Source: Alkalihalobacillus sp. LMS6 (GTDB taxonomy: Bacteria > Bacillota > Bacilli > Bacillales > Bacillaceae_D). Taken from it: a stretch of 64,000 nucleotides of DNA. A model generated the notes under the pieces. That model did no database searches, had not been told where the DNA came from, and saw only the letters and a list, made by a program, of their open reading frames with translations. The stretch lies in the NCBI RefSeq assembly GCF_024362765.1, contig NZ_CP093302.1, positions 1,084,001 through 1,148,000 of the forward strand, given 5' to 3'. The position numbers and the translations under genes are program-made. This document shows, piece after piece, positions 41,897 through 50,439 of the stretch (position 1 is its first letter; every line of letters starts with the position of its first letter).

Positions 41897-42355
41897 TTGG
41901 ACTACATTCAGACTATACGAAAAAAAGTAGGAAAGGAACAAATCATTCTAAACTTTGCGGGAGTATGTGTTGTAAATTCGAAAGGGCGTATCTTGTTACA
42001 AAAAAGAGGAGATCGCAACCAATGGGGGTTTCCGGGAGGAGCACTAGAGCTAGGGGAATCGGTCGAAGCATGTGCGAAAAGAGAAGTGTTTGAAGAAACA
42101 GGAATAGAAGTGTCAATTGACCACCTTGTTGGTGTGTATTCCAAGTATTTTGATGTCTACCCAAATGGTGATCAAGCACAAACGGTTTTACACTTTTTTA
42201 AAGGACATCCTATTGGTGGAGAGTTGGATGTAGATGGAGAAGAAACATTAGCACTCAAGTACATGCACCCAAATGAAGTCCCTAGTCTGTTTAATCAACA
42301 GCACCAAGACTGTTTTCAAGATTTTATCGATGGCAGAGTCGGTGTGTATCGTTAA
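41897..42355 (+). CDS. Nudix hydrolase
   Basis: 152-residue pyrophosphohydrolase. The Nudix box is complete: GGALELGESVEACAKREVFEETGIEV, i.e. G-x5-E-x7-REVxEETGI at about 51-73. The start is a TTG at 41897 with AAAGGAG at 8 bases; an earlier TTG lies before the SD. Substrate unknown (nucleotide sugar, oxidised nucleotide or similar). Stands alone. Confidence 0.88.
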   Translation: MDYIQTIRKKVGKEQIILNFAGVCVVNSKGRILLQKRGDRNQWGFPGGALELGESVEACAKREVFEETGIEVSIDHLVGVYSKYFDVYPNGDQAQTVLHFFKGHPIGGELDVDGEETLALKYMHPNEVPSLFNQQHQDCFQDFIDGRVGVYR

Positions 42356-42445
42356 AAAGAACAGAATAACTAGACATCCTAAGCAATTTTTTTCAAATTG
42401 ATACATAGGATAGTGATACAACACTCTTAATGGGAGGGGTGTGTC

Positions 42446-42850
42446 ATGGCGAAAAATAAGGGGACAGGTAAAAACAAACACCAAGATCCCCATCAACAAT
42501 ATTTAGAAGATCTACTAGAATTCTCTGAAGATATGATTTACGTTGGTACAATTTTAAGGACCATTTCATCTGCGCTTGGTTTTATCGGCGTAACGATCGC
42601 ACGTGATATTTCGCGACAACGAGAGGCATCAAACGATGTGGAGGCTGAAGCAGAAACGGCTGCAACATTTTTTTCAGCAGAAGTAACTGAAACAGGCGGC
42701 GTACGAGGTCCAGTTGACAATCAAGAGGAATACTCTATGTATTTGTACACACAAATGAGGCAAATGCAAGGAGAGCTCAATCGTGTTCATAGTGAGATGA
42801 AGAGAATGCAAGATCAGCTAAATCGCTGGTATCGTCCGCCCCAAGGCTAA
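42446..42850 (+). CDS. hypothetical protein, 134 aa
   Basis: No family recognised. Basic, Gly/Lys/Gln-rich N-terminus, a short weakly hydrophobic stretch (about 32-52, YVGTILRTISSALGFIGVTIA), an acidic Ala/Glu middle and a C-terminal heptad-like coiled coil (about 95-126, MRQMQGELNRVHSEMKRM). Strong SD (GGGAGGGG). A strong terminator follows, so it is monocistronic. It may be a structural or membrane-associated protein. Confidence 0.6.
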   Translation: MAKNKGTGKNKHQDPHQQYLEDLLEFSEDMIYVGTILRTISSALGFIGVTIARDISRQREASNDVEAEAETAATFFSAEVTETGGVRGPVDNQEEYSMYLYTQMRQMQGELNRVHSEMKRMQDQLNRWYRPPQG

Positions 42851-42861
42851 TCAAAATATGT

Positions 42862-42895
42862 AAGACGGAAGGGTTGTTAACCTTCTGTCTTTTTT
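42862..42895 (+). terminator. terminator
   Basis: AAGACGGAAGG / CCTTCTGTCTT stem with an 8-base loop, followed by a T-run. Confidence 0.88.
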
Positions 42896-42990
42896 GCGTA
42901 AGTCGTTTGAAGGCGAAAAATACTTGTTGTAATCATAAGGAAATTCCTTTAACCTAGTAGAGGATTTTATTGAGCGAACTCTCCTTTGAT

Positions 42991-43030
42991 AAAAGAGTGA
43001 CTTTCGTGAGACTCGGGGGTCATCACTTTT
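42991..43030 (+). promoter_or_regulatory. leader hairpin before the SulP gene
   Basis: AAAAGAGTGAC pairs with GTCATCACTTTT across a GC-containing loop that ends in CGGGG. It is 24 bases upstream of the start codon. It could be the previous transcript's second terminator or a leader control element; no known riboswitch is recognised. Confidence 0.35.
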
Positions 43031-43053
43031 GATTAAAAGAGAGAGGGTAAAGA

Positions 43054-44508
43054 ATGGAAACAGTAAAAGAACAGTGGTTTGGAAATATTCGAGGAGATGT
43101 TCTCGCGGGAATTGTTGTTGCACTTGCTTTAATTCCAGAAGCAATTGCGTTTTCAATTATTGCTGGTGTAGACCCAATGGTTGGTTTATATGCTTCATTT
43201 TGTATAGCGATTGTGATTGCTTTTGTTGGTGGACGTCCCGGAATGATTTCCGCAGCAACTGGAGCAATGGCATTGGTTATGGTGACGCTTGTGGCAAATC
43301 ATGGATTACAATATTTGCTTGCGGCAACGATTTTGACGGGAATCATTCAAATAATTTTTGGGGTTTTTAAACTTGCGCGTTACATGAAGTTTGTACCACG
43401 AACGGTAATGACAGGATTTGTTAATTCATTAGCCATTTTAATTTTTCTTGCACAAATTGATCATTTTGTTGGAGAAACGTGGATCATGTACGCACTAGTT
43501 GCGTTAACACTGGCTATCATTTATCTTTTTCCCTATGTGACAAAAGCGATTCCTTCGACATTAGTCGCAATTATTGTTGTGACGGTGATTGTATTGACAA
43601 TGAATATTGGTGTAAGGAACGTAGGGGATATGGGTGAATTAAGTCAGACGTTACCAGTATTTGCGCTGCCAAACATTCCGTTTAATCTTGAAACATTATG
43701 GATAATCTTGCCTTATGCATTGGCACTTGCGATTGTCGGATTACTAGAATCCCTTTTGACAGCGAATATTGTGGATGATATGACGGATACGAAGAGTAAT
43801 AAGGATCGAGAGAGTCGTGGCCAAGGAATTGCCAATATTGTTACTGGTTTTTTTGGCGGAATGGCAGGATGTGCAATGATCGGGCAATCTGTAATTAATG
43901 TAAAATCAGGAGGAAGAGGTCGACTATCAACGCTCGTTGCAGGTCTATTCTTAATGTTCCTCATTTTAGTACTCGGAAATGTTGTTGTCCAAATTCCAAT
44001 GGCCGCTTTAGCTGGTGTCATGATTATGGTGTCGATTAGTACGTTTGATTGGCAATCGGTACGAACGTTGCACCGTTTACCACGTACGGACGCCATTGTG
44101 TTAGTTGTGACGGTGGCAATCGTTTTACTGACACATAATCTGGCTTATGGTGTCCTTGCAGGTGTATTGCTAAGTATGGTGTTCTTTGCGGCAAAACTGT
44201 CGCAGGTTCGTGTTGATTCGCACTTCGATAAGGCAGAAAATAAACGGACATATACAGTTGTTGGACCGCTATTTTTTGCATCAGTAACAGACTTTTTAGC
44301 AAAAATTGATACAGAGGAAAAGCTGGACTACGTTGTATTTGATTTATCACACTCGCATGTTTGGGACGATTCTGCTGTTGGGGCATTAGACAGGGTCGAA
44401 GCAAAGTTCGTCACGAATAAAGTAGATGTTCAAATAATAGGGATAAACAAAGAAAGTAGTCAGCTACTTGAGTCAGTAAGCCAACTACCAAAAGCGTCTA
44501 ACCATTAA
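43054..44508 (+). CDS. SulP-family anion transporter with STAS domain
   Basis: 484-residue membrane carrier for sulfate, bicarbonate or a related anion. The N-terminal family block [19 protein letters not shown] and about ten to twelve membrane segments are followed by a C-terminal STAS domain (about 385-484, [20 protein letters not shown]). SD GAGAGGG. In alkaliphiles Na+/bicarbonate uptake is a plausible job, but the substrate is not fixed by sequence. Confidence 0.92.
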   Translation: METVKEQWFGNIRGDVLAGIVVALALIPEAIAFSIIAGVDPMVGLYASFCIAIVIAFVGGRPGMISAATGAMALVMVTLVANHGLQYLLAATILTGIIQIIFGVFKLARYMKFVPRTVMTGFVNSLAILIFLAQIDHFVGETWIMYALVALTLAIIYLFPYVTKAIPSTLVAIIVVTVIVLTMNIGVRNVGDMGELSQTLPVFALPNIPFNLETLWIILPYALALAIVGLLESLLTANIVDDMTDTKSNKDRESRGQGIANIVTGFFGGMAGCAMIGQSVINVKSGGRGRLSTLVAGLFLMFLILVLGNVVVQIPMAALAGVMIMVSISTFDWQSVRTLHRLPRTDAIVLVVTVAIVLLTHNLAYGVLAGVLLSMVFFAAKLSQVRVDSHFDKAENKRTYTVVGPLFFASVTDFLAKIDTEEKLDYVVFDLSHSHVWDDSAVGALDRVEAKFVTNKVDVQIIGINKESSQLLESVSQLPKASNH

Positions 44509-44513
44509 AAAAG

Positions 44514-44545
44514 AGCGGGAATGTCAACAACGACATTCTCGCTTT
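44514..44545 (+). terminator. SulP gene terminator
   Basis: AGCGGGAATGTC / GACATTCTCGCT stem, 6-base loop, short T-tract. Confidence 0.75.
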
Positions 44546-44588
44546 CACATTTTATCTTTAGGTATGGTGACGCGAAAACAATAGCAGC

Positions 44589-44774
44589 TTACAAAAGAAA
44601 AGCGATGATGACAACAAAAGCTAAAGCAATTGGCACGAGTAAAAAATAAAGCCAAGAAAATGTTTTTATGCTACGATCACTACTGTATTTTGTATCGGAG
44701 CCACTCATTGCGATGATTGTTACAATGAGGCCGCCAATACAAATAATTGCCGCAATAAGTAAAACGTTAACCAT
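44589..44774 (-). CDS. hypothetical two-segment membrane protein, 61 aa
   Basis: Hydrophobic segments at about 3-23 and 42-60 separated by a polar loop (GSDTKYSSDRSIKTFSW). AAAGGAG is 9 bases before the ATG. No family named. Confidence 0.55.
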   Translation of the reverse strand: MVNVLLIAAIICIGGLIVTIIAMSGSDTKYSSDRSIKTFSWLYFLLVPIALAFVVIIAFLL

Positions 44775-44861
44775 GATAATAAGCTCCTTTTTCTTTAAAA
44801 ACCACCAATGTCATGAATAGATTGATTATAATAAAGCTTACCATATTGTTTTTGCTAATTT

Positions 44862-44896
44862 AAGGAGGGAACCTGTCAAACGAACAGGGCGTTATG
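44862..44896 (+). promoter_or_regulatory. translation start region of lrgA: SD-hairpin-AUG
   Basis: The SD AAGGAGGG (44862-44869) is 24 bases from the ATG at 44894. Between them CCTGT (44872-44876) and ACAGG (44884-44888) can pair. Folding would bring the SD to an effective distance of about seven bases. A CTG at 44873 is in frame and closer to the SD, an alternative rare start. Confidence 0.45.
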
Positions 44897-45262
44897 AATG
44901 TAATACAACTACTACTGCAGGTTCTATTTTTATATGGCCTTTCCGTTTTTGGAGATTTTTTATCGGTTTGGTTACACTTGCCGATCCCAGGATCGATTAT
45001 TGGATTTCTATTGTTACTCTTACTGCTAAGTACAAAAATGATCCCAGAAAACTGGGTAGAAAAGGGAGCGACCGCACTATTATTTGTGCTCCCACTATTA
45101 TTCATTCCTTTTAATTTAGGGGTCATGCAATACCCAGAACTTTTATCAACTACAGGAGTGCTGTTACTGCTTTCCGTTTCAGTCAGTACGCTTTTATCAA
45201 TGGTCGGCATTGGGCACTTCTGCCAATGGTATGAGCGAAAGCGAGGTGACTTCGAACAATGA
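44894..45262 (+). CDS. CidA/LrgA family holin-like protein
   Basis: 122 residues with four membrane segments; LHLPIPGSIIGFLLLLLLL near residue 30 and the NLGVMQY region are typical. In bacilli CidA/LrgA with a B partner affects autolysis and, in some pairs (PftAB), pyruvate transport. It overlaps the following lrgB-type gene by 4 bases (ATGA). No LytS/LytT regulator is nearby. Confidence 0.9.
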   Translation: MNVIQLLLQVLFLYGLSVFGDFLSVWLHLPIPGSIIGFLLLLLLLSTKMIPENWVEKGATALLFVLPLLFIPFNLGVMQYPELLSTTGVLLLLSVSVSTLLSMVGIGHFCQWYERKRGDFEQ

Positions 45263-45948
45263 TTCATGCATTACTAGCCATAGGCATTGTCGCTGGAACC
45301 GTAACCTTCTATTTTCTTTTTCGACTGCTTTACTTAAAGTATCCTTATCCATTTCTTTTGCCAGTTGTGACAACAACCGCATTCATTTTAATCCTCTTGC
45401 TGTTGTTTAATGTTTCATATGAAGACTATTTAATTGGCGGAGAATGGTTGAGTCGCTTAATGGGTCCAGCGATTGTCGCATTAGCTTTTCCTTTATATAA
45501 ACAGCGTGTACTCGTTCTCCGCTTTAGTGTCATGATTGGAGGAGCTGTATTGATTGGTGTGTTTTTAGGATTTAGTACGGTTTATGTTTTTGCAGTTTTA
45601 TTTGGATTTGATGACATTCTTACGGCTTCTTTATTACCGAAATCTATAACAGCACCGGTTGCTGTTGAAATATCGGCCGCTCTACACGGATTACCAACAT
45701 TAACTGCGGCATTTGTTCTTGTAGCTGGCTTTAGCGGTATTTTGTTCGGTCCTTTTCTTATGAAGAAAGTAGGAATTAAGAGTCTTCATGGAAAAAGCAT
45801 TGCTTTGGGTGGAGCCTCACATGCTTTAGGCATTTCAAAAGCCGCTGAATATGGTAATGTTCCGTTATCAATGAGCTCGATTGCGATGACATTAAGTGCG
45901 ATTGTGGCTTCATTTTTAATACCAGTATTCATATGGATCTTTTTATAA
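45259..45948 (+). CDS. CidB/LrgB family membrane protein
   Basis: 229 residues with six to seven membrane segments. LLPKSITAPVAVEISAALHGLP and GKSIALGGASHALGISKAAE are signature blocks of LrgB/CidB. Translationally coupled to the LrgA-type gene (4-base overlap). The pair presumably forms one membrane complex for murein-hydrolase control or pyruvate flux. Confidence 0.93.
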   Translation: MIHALLAIGIVAGTVTFYFLFRLLYLKYPYPFLLPVVTTTAFILILLLLFNVSYEDYLIGGEWLSRLMGPAIVALAFPLYKQRVLVLRFSVMIGGAVLIGVFLGFSTVYVFAVLFGFDDILTASLLPKSITAPVAVEISAALHGLPTLTAAFVLVAGFSGILFGPFLMKKVGIKSLHGKSIALGGASHALGISKAAEYGNVPLSMSSIAMTLSAIVASFLIPVFIWIFL

Positions 45949-45973
45949 CAGCATGCCGCAGCATGCTGTTTTC
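45945..45973. terminator. terminator between lrgB and the ABC permease
   Basis: AACAGCATGC / GCATGCTGTT perfect 10-base arms with a 4-base loop and short T-tracts; converging genes. Confidence 0.75.
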
Positions 45974-45979
45974 ATGATC

Positions 45980-47059
45980 TTAAAACCTAGAGAATAAAAG
46001 AATGAAGCCATACGTGCTAGCTTGAAGCATCATTGCTCTTCTAGTGATCGATTGATAGGCAAACTGAAGTTGGGTCTGGTCAATCGGGTAATGTGCTGAG
46101 AAATATTTTTTTGGTAAATGAACTGCTGATTTGAGCTGTTTTGTATTGATTACTATCGACAGTAGCGCAACAAAAATTGAAAAAACGATCGATGGAGAGA
46201 AAAGAATCAATCCAATAGTGAGAATCACAACTCTCTGGAACAGATTTGCTTGTTCTTGGGTTCGATGTGCTCTTTTTAAGAGAAAGTCTACTTGAAAAGA
46301 GTCTGAGCGCCTTTTTAAGATCGTTAGAATCGAGAATCGATTTTGAACAAACCTATCATTAGTAGGGACTTGGATAAATTGGCTTAAGAATAGTTGCCAG
46401 TAGCGTTCAGAAACCGTATCCATTTTAATAAAAGCAACCCATGTATGTACCTCGAATCGTTTGAACGTATAGATAAATAAAGCGTAGGCAGCCACAGTTG
46501 CTATCATCATTAAGACAAAGATCATTGACTCCATAAATAAAAAGAAAATCATGACGAGCATCCATAACCTTGCTAAGACCCGTACGCGATTCAGGGATCT
46601 CAGTGTTGTAAGCAAATAGATTACAGACAGATGTAAGATGGAAAGTAAAAAGAGTAGCAATGCTACATACAACAATTGCAATAAAGACAGATTTTGAATT
46701 TGTGAGAGAAACAGGATAAACAAGCTTGTGTGAACCGCTTGCACCCCAACATTATAGCGAAATGTTTGATTAAAATAAGTTTGAACAACCTTTTTATGGG
46801 GAGACAAATAAAGTGTATCAGGCTCTGTTAGTAAGGTGGTTAATCTCGATTTCAACCCGAAAAGAGCGTATAACAGACTTAATAAAAATGCTTGAACAAC
46901 AGGTGAAGCAAAGTGGTTTAAATAATGAAGCAAGAAAAACAACCCAACCATGATAAGTGGTACAAGTAACAGGACTCCACTATTTAGAAACACTTTTCCT
47001 ACTTGCTTTTTTCGCAATTGATGATAGGCCTTTAAGCGCGTTTTGAATAAATCATTCAT
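45980..47059 (-). CDS. EcsB-family ABC transporter permease
   Basis: 359 residues with multiple hydrophobic segments in paired groups and the EcsB-like stretch EPDTLYLSPHKKVVQTYF near residue 80. The ATG at 47059 overlaps the ATPase stop by 8 bases (ATGAATGA), so the two are coupled. Ecs transporters influence secretion, competence and regulated proteolysis. The usual hit and ecsC neighbours are missing, so this may be an Ecs paralogue. Confidence 0.82.
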   Translation of the reverse strand: MNDLFKTRLKAYHQLRKKQVGKVFLNSGVLLLVPLIMVGLFFLLHYLNHFASPVVQAFLLSLLYALFGLKSRLTTLLTEPDTLYLSPHKKVVQTYFNQTFRYNVGVQAVHTSLFILFLSQIQNLSLLQLLYVALLLFLLSILHLSVIYLLTTLRSLNRVRVLARLWMLVMIFFLFMESMIFVLMMIATVAAYALFIYTFKRFEVHTWVAFIKMDTVSERYWQLFLSQFIQVPTNDRFVQNRFSILTILKRRSDSFQVDFLLKRAHRTQEQANLFQRVVILTIGLILFSPSIVFSIFVALLSIVINTKQLKSAVHLPKKYFSAHYPIDQTQLQFAYQSITRRAMMLQASTYGFILLFSRF

Positions 47060-47753
47060 CGTTAACACCAACTAAGTGAAAAAAGAAATCTTCTAATGTG
47101 CCTTGTTTTTCGGTTGAAACCATTTTTCCTTCTGCTTGGGTTACTTGATGTCCTTTATGAATCACGACCACTCGATCACATACGGACTCTGCAATGGTTA
47201 ATAGATGCGTCGAGAGTAAAATCGCTGTTTGATTTGCACGCAGTTTTTTTAAATCGGTTAGAAAACGTGATAAACCGATGGGATCTAGCCCCATAAAAGG
47301 CTCATCAATAATTAAATACTGTGGCTTAGCTAGAAGAGCATTAACGATTGATACTTTCTGTTTGTTTCCCTTTGAAAGGGCGAAGGGATATTTATGTAAA
47401 TGCTCTGTTAGTTCATAGCGCGTAATCAGCTCTTGTTGATAGTCTGACAGTTGTTCTTTATACAAAGCACGAATAAATGAAAAGTGTTCTTGAACTGTAA
47501 GGTGCGGATAAAGGGTCGGTGTGTCTGGAATATAACTGAGTAAATGGCGTTCAGTTAACAGCGATTTCCCATTTATCGTAATCATACCATTCATTGGTTT
47601 CAAAGAACCAATAATATGTTGAAGTGTTGTACTTTTACCAGCACCGTTTAAACCTAAAAGTCCAACAATTTCACCTTGATTTACATCAAACGAGATGTCG
47701 TGAATGATTTTTTGGTTCACATAGCCACCGTGTAATTGATCGATCTTTAACAT
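47052..47753 (-). CDS. ABC transporter ATPase, EcsA-like
   Basis: 233-residue ATPase. Walker A GLNGAGKST near 35-43, signature-like FALSKGNKQKVSI, Walker B YLIIDEPFMGLDP and the switch His in STHLL are present. Resembles EcsA, especially the IDEPFMGLDPIGLSRFL part. The ATG at 47753 follows GAGGA; an in-frame GTG at 47771 is an alternative. Forms an exporter with the EcsB-type permease. Confidence 0.87.
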   Translation of the reverse strand: MLKIDQLHGGYVNQKIIHDISFDVNQGEIVGLLGLNGAGKSTTLQHIIGSLKPMNGMITINGKSLLTERHLLSYIPDTPTLYPHLTVQEHFSFIRALYKEQLSDYQQELITRYELTEHLHKYPFALSKGNKQKVSIVNALLAKPQYLIIDEPFMGLDPIGLSRFLTDLKKLRANQTAILLSTHLLTIAESVCDRVVVIHKGHQVTQAEGKMVSTEKQGTLEDFFFHLVGVNDE

Positions 47754-47821
47754 GACAGTTCTATTCCTCACTTTCTTCCCTTACGAACAGTTTGTAACTG
47801 AAATTTCTAGCGGACAAGGAG

Positions 47822-47855
47822 AAAATAAAACCCCGTTAGCCCGAAGCCAATGGGG
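47822..47855 (-). terminator. terminator of the minus-strand GNAT gene
   Basis: CCCC-A-TTGGC-TTCG-GGCTAA-CGGGG hairpin with a UUCG-type loop followed by TTTTATTTT on the minus strand. Confidence 0.8.
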
Positions 47856-47866
47856 CAAGAGGAACG

Positions 47867-48346
47867 TTATTCTTCCTGTAACGTTTTGATATACCAAGCG
47901 TCGCAAGAGAAATGCTCTGTTTCAAGTAATGGGGCATCTAGTTTTTTGAAACCATGTTTTTGATAAAAACGATTCGCGGCATGCATGGTGTGGATGGTCT
48001 CTAAGTAACATGCTTTATAATGTTGCTTTGCAAAAGTAAGACTGGTTTGTAGCAAGCGTTCCGCAACACCGCTTCCTCTTGCAGACGGAGCGGCGTACAT
48101 CTTTTGCAATTCACACACATCTGGACGACCCAGTATATCACCGATTCCGCAACCTGCTACAAGCTTATTGTCTTCAATTGCGACCCAGTAGTTTGTTTGT
48201 TCTTTCTGGTAAAGCTCATAAAATTGGCCTAAATCCGGATCGGACCAAGCCGTTCCAGGTTTATTTGCGCCAAACTCAATTAAGCATGTTCGAATTAACT
48301 GTTCTACATCAGGGTTGTCTTGTTTTTGTATTTCACGAATGATCAT
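47867..48346 (-). CDS. GNAT-family N-acetyltransferase
   Basis: 159 residues. Motif A reads LQKMYAAPSARGSGVAERLLQ (about 80-100), and the C-terminal AANRFYQKHGFKKL strand-helix pattern is present. GGAG is 8 bases before the ATG. It resembles family members acting on small molecules; substrate unknown. Confidence 0.85.
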   Translation of the reverse strand: MIIREIQKQDNPDVEQLIRTCLIEFGANKPGTAWSDPDLGQFYELYQKEQTNYWVAIEDNKLVAGCGIGDILGRPDVCELQKMYAAPSARGSGVAERLLQTSLTFAKQHYKACYLETIHTMHAANRFYQKHGFKKLDAPLLETEHFSCDAWYIKTLQEE

Positions 48347-48560
48347 ACGTCTTACTCCAATCTAACTAAAGTGACTAAATTATTTTGAATTCATTGTACA
48401 ATCTGGAACAATTAGAAGGCAAGTTGATTTTAAAGATGTGGTTTGGAATGAAAAGAATTGTGATTAAGTATCTTTTTTAAAACGCCGCTTTTCAAAATCC
48501 TCTTTCATGGGTATAAAGAGGTATACACGATGAAGCATATAAGGAGGTGACTTCCAAAGA

Positions 48561-48611
48561 TTGAAGCTACACGTAAATTCCTGCGTAAAGCATCAATTTC
48601 TTGGGTCATGA
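48561..48611 (+). CDS. 16-residue leader peptide before amaP
   Basis: TTG-started mini-frame (MKLHVNSCVKHQFLGS) preceded by AAGGAGGTGA, a near-perfect complement of the 16S rRNA tail. It stops 3 bases before the amaP ATG, which has no SD of its own. It therefore probably brings ribosomes to amaP by coupling. A sigma-B-like -10 (GGGTAT, 48509-48514) lies upstream with a poor -35. Confidence 0.4.
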   Translation: MKLHVNSCVKHQFLGS

Positions 48612-48614
48612 CAC

Positions 48615-49157
48615 ATGAATGGTTTATTACGATTTTTTATGGGAGTCTTTGCGTTTGTGACTCTTCTCGTTTCGACGGGGGCAATCCTAACAATTACAAA
48701 CACATATCCAGTTTTTGAAGAAATAATCGCCCAAGGTCAAGATTTTTTCTGGGTACTAATTGGTGTTTTTTCGTTTTTAATCTTATTGGCGTTTATTTTG
48801 TTCGTTGCGAGTGTTATAAGTCGAGGTCATGTTGGATTGTTTCGATCGGCAACTGAACTTGGGGAGATCGCCATCTCTCAAGAGACTATCGAAGCCACTA
48901 TTTTAAAAAGTGCACGAAAACTCGATGGAATTCGATCTCTAGAAGTCCATTCTCGCATGAAAAATGATGGCAAGAGCGTGCTCGTTGATTTAACCTACTC
49001 TCCATTTGGAACAAAGCCTGTACAAAAAAATGCAACCGCATTGCAAGATGTTGTGAAACATGACTTAGAATCTTGGCTAGAAGTCCATGTCGCAGAAGTT
49101 CGTGTCTTTGTGAGACCACAAACAACATCAGCAAGCAAGAAGCAACGAGTTGTGTAA
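48615..49157 (+). CDS. amaP: alkaline-shock membrane anchor protein AmaP
   Basis: 180 residues: two membrane segments (about 5-27 and 44-67) then a cytoplasmic domain ending in a basic tail (SASKKQRVV). Layout and sequence fit AmaP, which anchors Asp23 at the membrane in staphylococci. The next gene is DUF2273, the usual companion. No asp23 gene follows in this window. The ATG lacks an SD; see the leader peptide just upstream. Confidence 0.82.
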   Translation: MNGLLRFFMGVFAFVTLLVSTGAILTITNTYPVFEEIIAQGQDFFWVLIGVFSFLILLAFILFVASVISRGHVGLFRSATELGEIAISQETIEATILKSARKLDGIRSLEVHSRMKNDGKSVLVDLTYSPFGTKPVQKNATALQDVVKHDLESWLEVHVAEVRVFVRPQTTSASKKQRVV

Positions 49158-49169
49158 GGAGGTGCTAAG

Positions 49170-49379
49170 GTGAAACAAGAAACAGTAAAACGGTATCGTG
49201 GACGAATCATTGGCTTACTAGCGGCTCTCATTTTTAGTGTTCTCTTTTTAACCATTGGTTTCTGGTATACCGTTGCGATTGGTATATTTGTAACGATTGG
49301 GTTCTTAATCGGAAAATGGGTGGACGGCGATTTAAACGTTTCAAGTTATGTGGATGCTTTATTCAGCAGACGGTCGTAA
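49170..49379 (+). CDS. DUF2273 small membrane protein
   Basis: 69 residues with two hydrophobic segments (about 12-30, 33-48) and the conserved GFLIGKWVDG end. GTG start with AAGGAGG 6-7 bases upstream. Cotranscribed with amaP (12-base gap); DUF2273 proteins regularly accompany AmaP and Asp23. Function not established. Confidence 0.85.
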   Translation: MKQETVKRYRGRIIGLLAALIFSVLFLTIGFWYTVAIGIFVTIGFLIGKWVDGDLNVSSYVDALFSRRS

Positions 49380-49384
49380 TCTGT

Positions 49385-49415
49385 AAAAAAGAAAGTCATA
49401 GGACTTTCTTTTTTT
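49385..49415 (+). terminator. terminator of the amaP operon
   Basis: GAAAGTC / GACTTTC stem extended by A-run/T-run pairing, tetraloop-like centre ATAG, seven T. Confidence 0.85.
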
Positions 49416-49458
49416 ATGCCATAATGGAAGGAGAAAGCGGATAAAGGGGAGGTCTAGC

Positions 49459-50439
49459 ATGTTAATAGAAGATGTGCTTTATGGATCAGCGAGAGTAGAG
49501 CCCGTTCTAGAAAAGTTAGTGCGTAGCGCCAATGTACAACGGTTAAAAGGGGTGCATCAAGCAGGGGCGTGCTTCCTTGTTCAACCTAGTTGGAATGTTA
49601 CCCGTTATGACCATTCTATCGGAACGATGCTTTTCGTTCGCAAACTAGGCGGTTCTCTTGAAGAGCAGATCGTTGCATTGCTTCATGATGTGTCTCATAC
49701 TGCCTTTTCTCATCTCATTGATTATGTAATGGACAACAAAGAAGAAAATTACCACGAAACGATTTATGAGACGTTGATAGAATGCTCAGATATTCCAGTG
49801 ATACTGGAAGAGGAAGGATACGCGTGGAAAGAACTCTTATCAAGTAAGCAGAATGGGTACTTGTTAGAGAAATCGTTGCCTCATCTTTGTGGCGATCGAA
49901 TTGATTATACGTTGCGCGATATGTATGAATATGGCAAGGTCCCGTTACATGAAGCGCATGCATTTTTGGAACAACTCATCGTGGTTGATCAGCAAATTGT
50001 GTGTACACAATTAAAATGGGCCGAGTGGTTCGTCCAGCTCTTTTTTAAAGAAACGGTTGAATTTTTCCATCACCCAACAAATGTGTACGCCAATCAACAG
50101 GTAGCGCATCTTATTTCGATTGGTTTACAGCGAAATGTGCTGTCATTGGAAGATCTAATGAAAACGGATCACGAAGTAATGGAGCAGTTGAGGCAAAGTG
50201 AAGACCTGACAATTAAAACATTGCTAGCAGTTTTTAATGACTCGGTTGATAAAGGAGCGTACAGATGGATCGAGAAGCATGTCACCATTAAACATCGCTA
50301 CATCGATCCGATTGTGGTAATTGACAACGATCTTTTACCAGCATCAAAACTGTCCATGAAAGTTCGAGATATCCATAAGCAAACCGAACAAAGCATCGAT
50401 CGAGGTGTTAACGTCTTCATTACAGAAGGAGTAATTTAA
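49459..50439 (+). CDS. HD-domain phosphohydrolase
   Basis: 326 residues. The HD metal site is complete: His in TRYDHSIGT (about 52), HD in ALLHDVSHTAFSHL (about 75) and Asp in CGDRIDYTLRDMYEYG (about 143). Proteins of this YdhJ-like type hydrolyse nucleotides or similar phosphates. SD GGGGAGG 8 bases upstream. Ends in TAATG, sharing a base with the dsdA start, so the two are cotranscribed. Confidence 0.85.
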   Translation: MLIEDVLYGSARVEPVLEKLVRSANVQRLKGVHQAGACFLVQPSWNVTRYDHSIGTMLFVRKLGGSLEEQIVALLHDVSHTAFSHLIDYVMDNKEENYHETIYETLIECSDIPVILEEEGYAWKELLSSKQNGYLLEKSLPHLCGDRIDYTLRDMYEYGKVPLHEAHAFLEQLIVVDQQIVCTQLKWAEWFVQLFFKETVEFFHHPTNVYANQQVAHLISIGLQRNVLSLEDLMKTDHEVMEQLRQSEDLTIKTLLAVFNDSVDKGAYRWIEKHVTIKHRYIDPIVVIDNDLLPASKLSMKVRDIHKQTEQSIDRGVNVFITEGVI

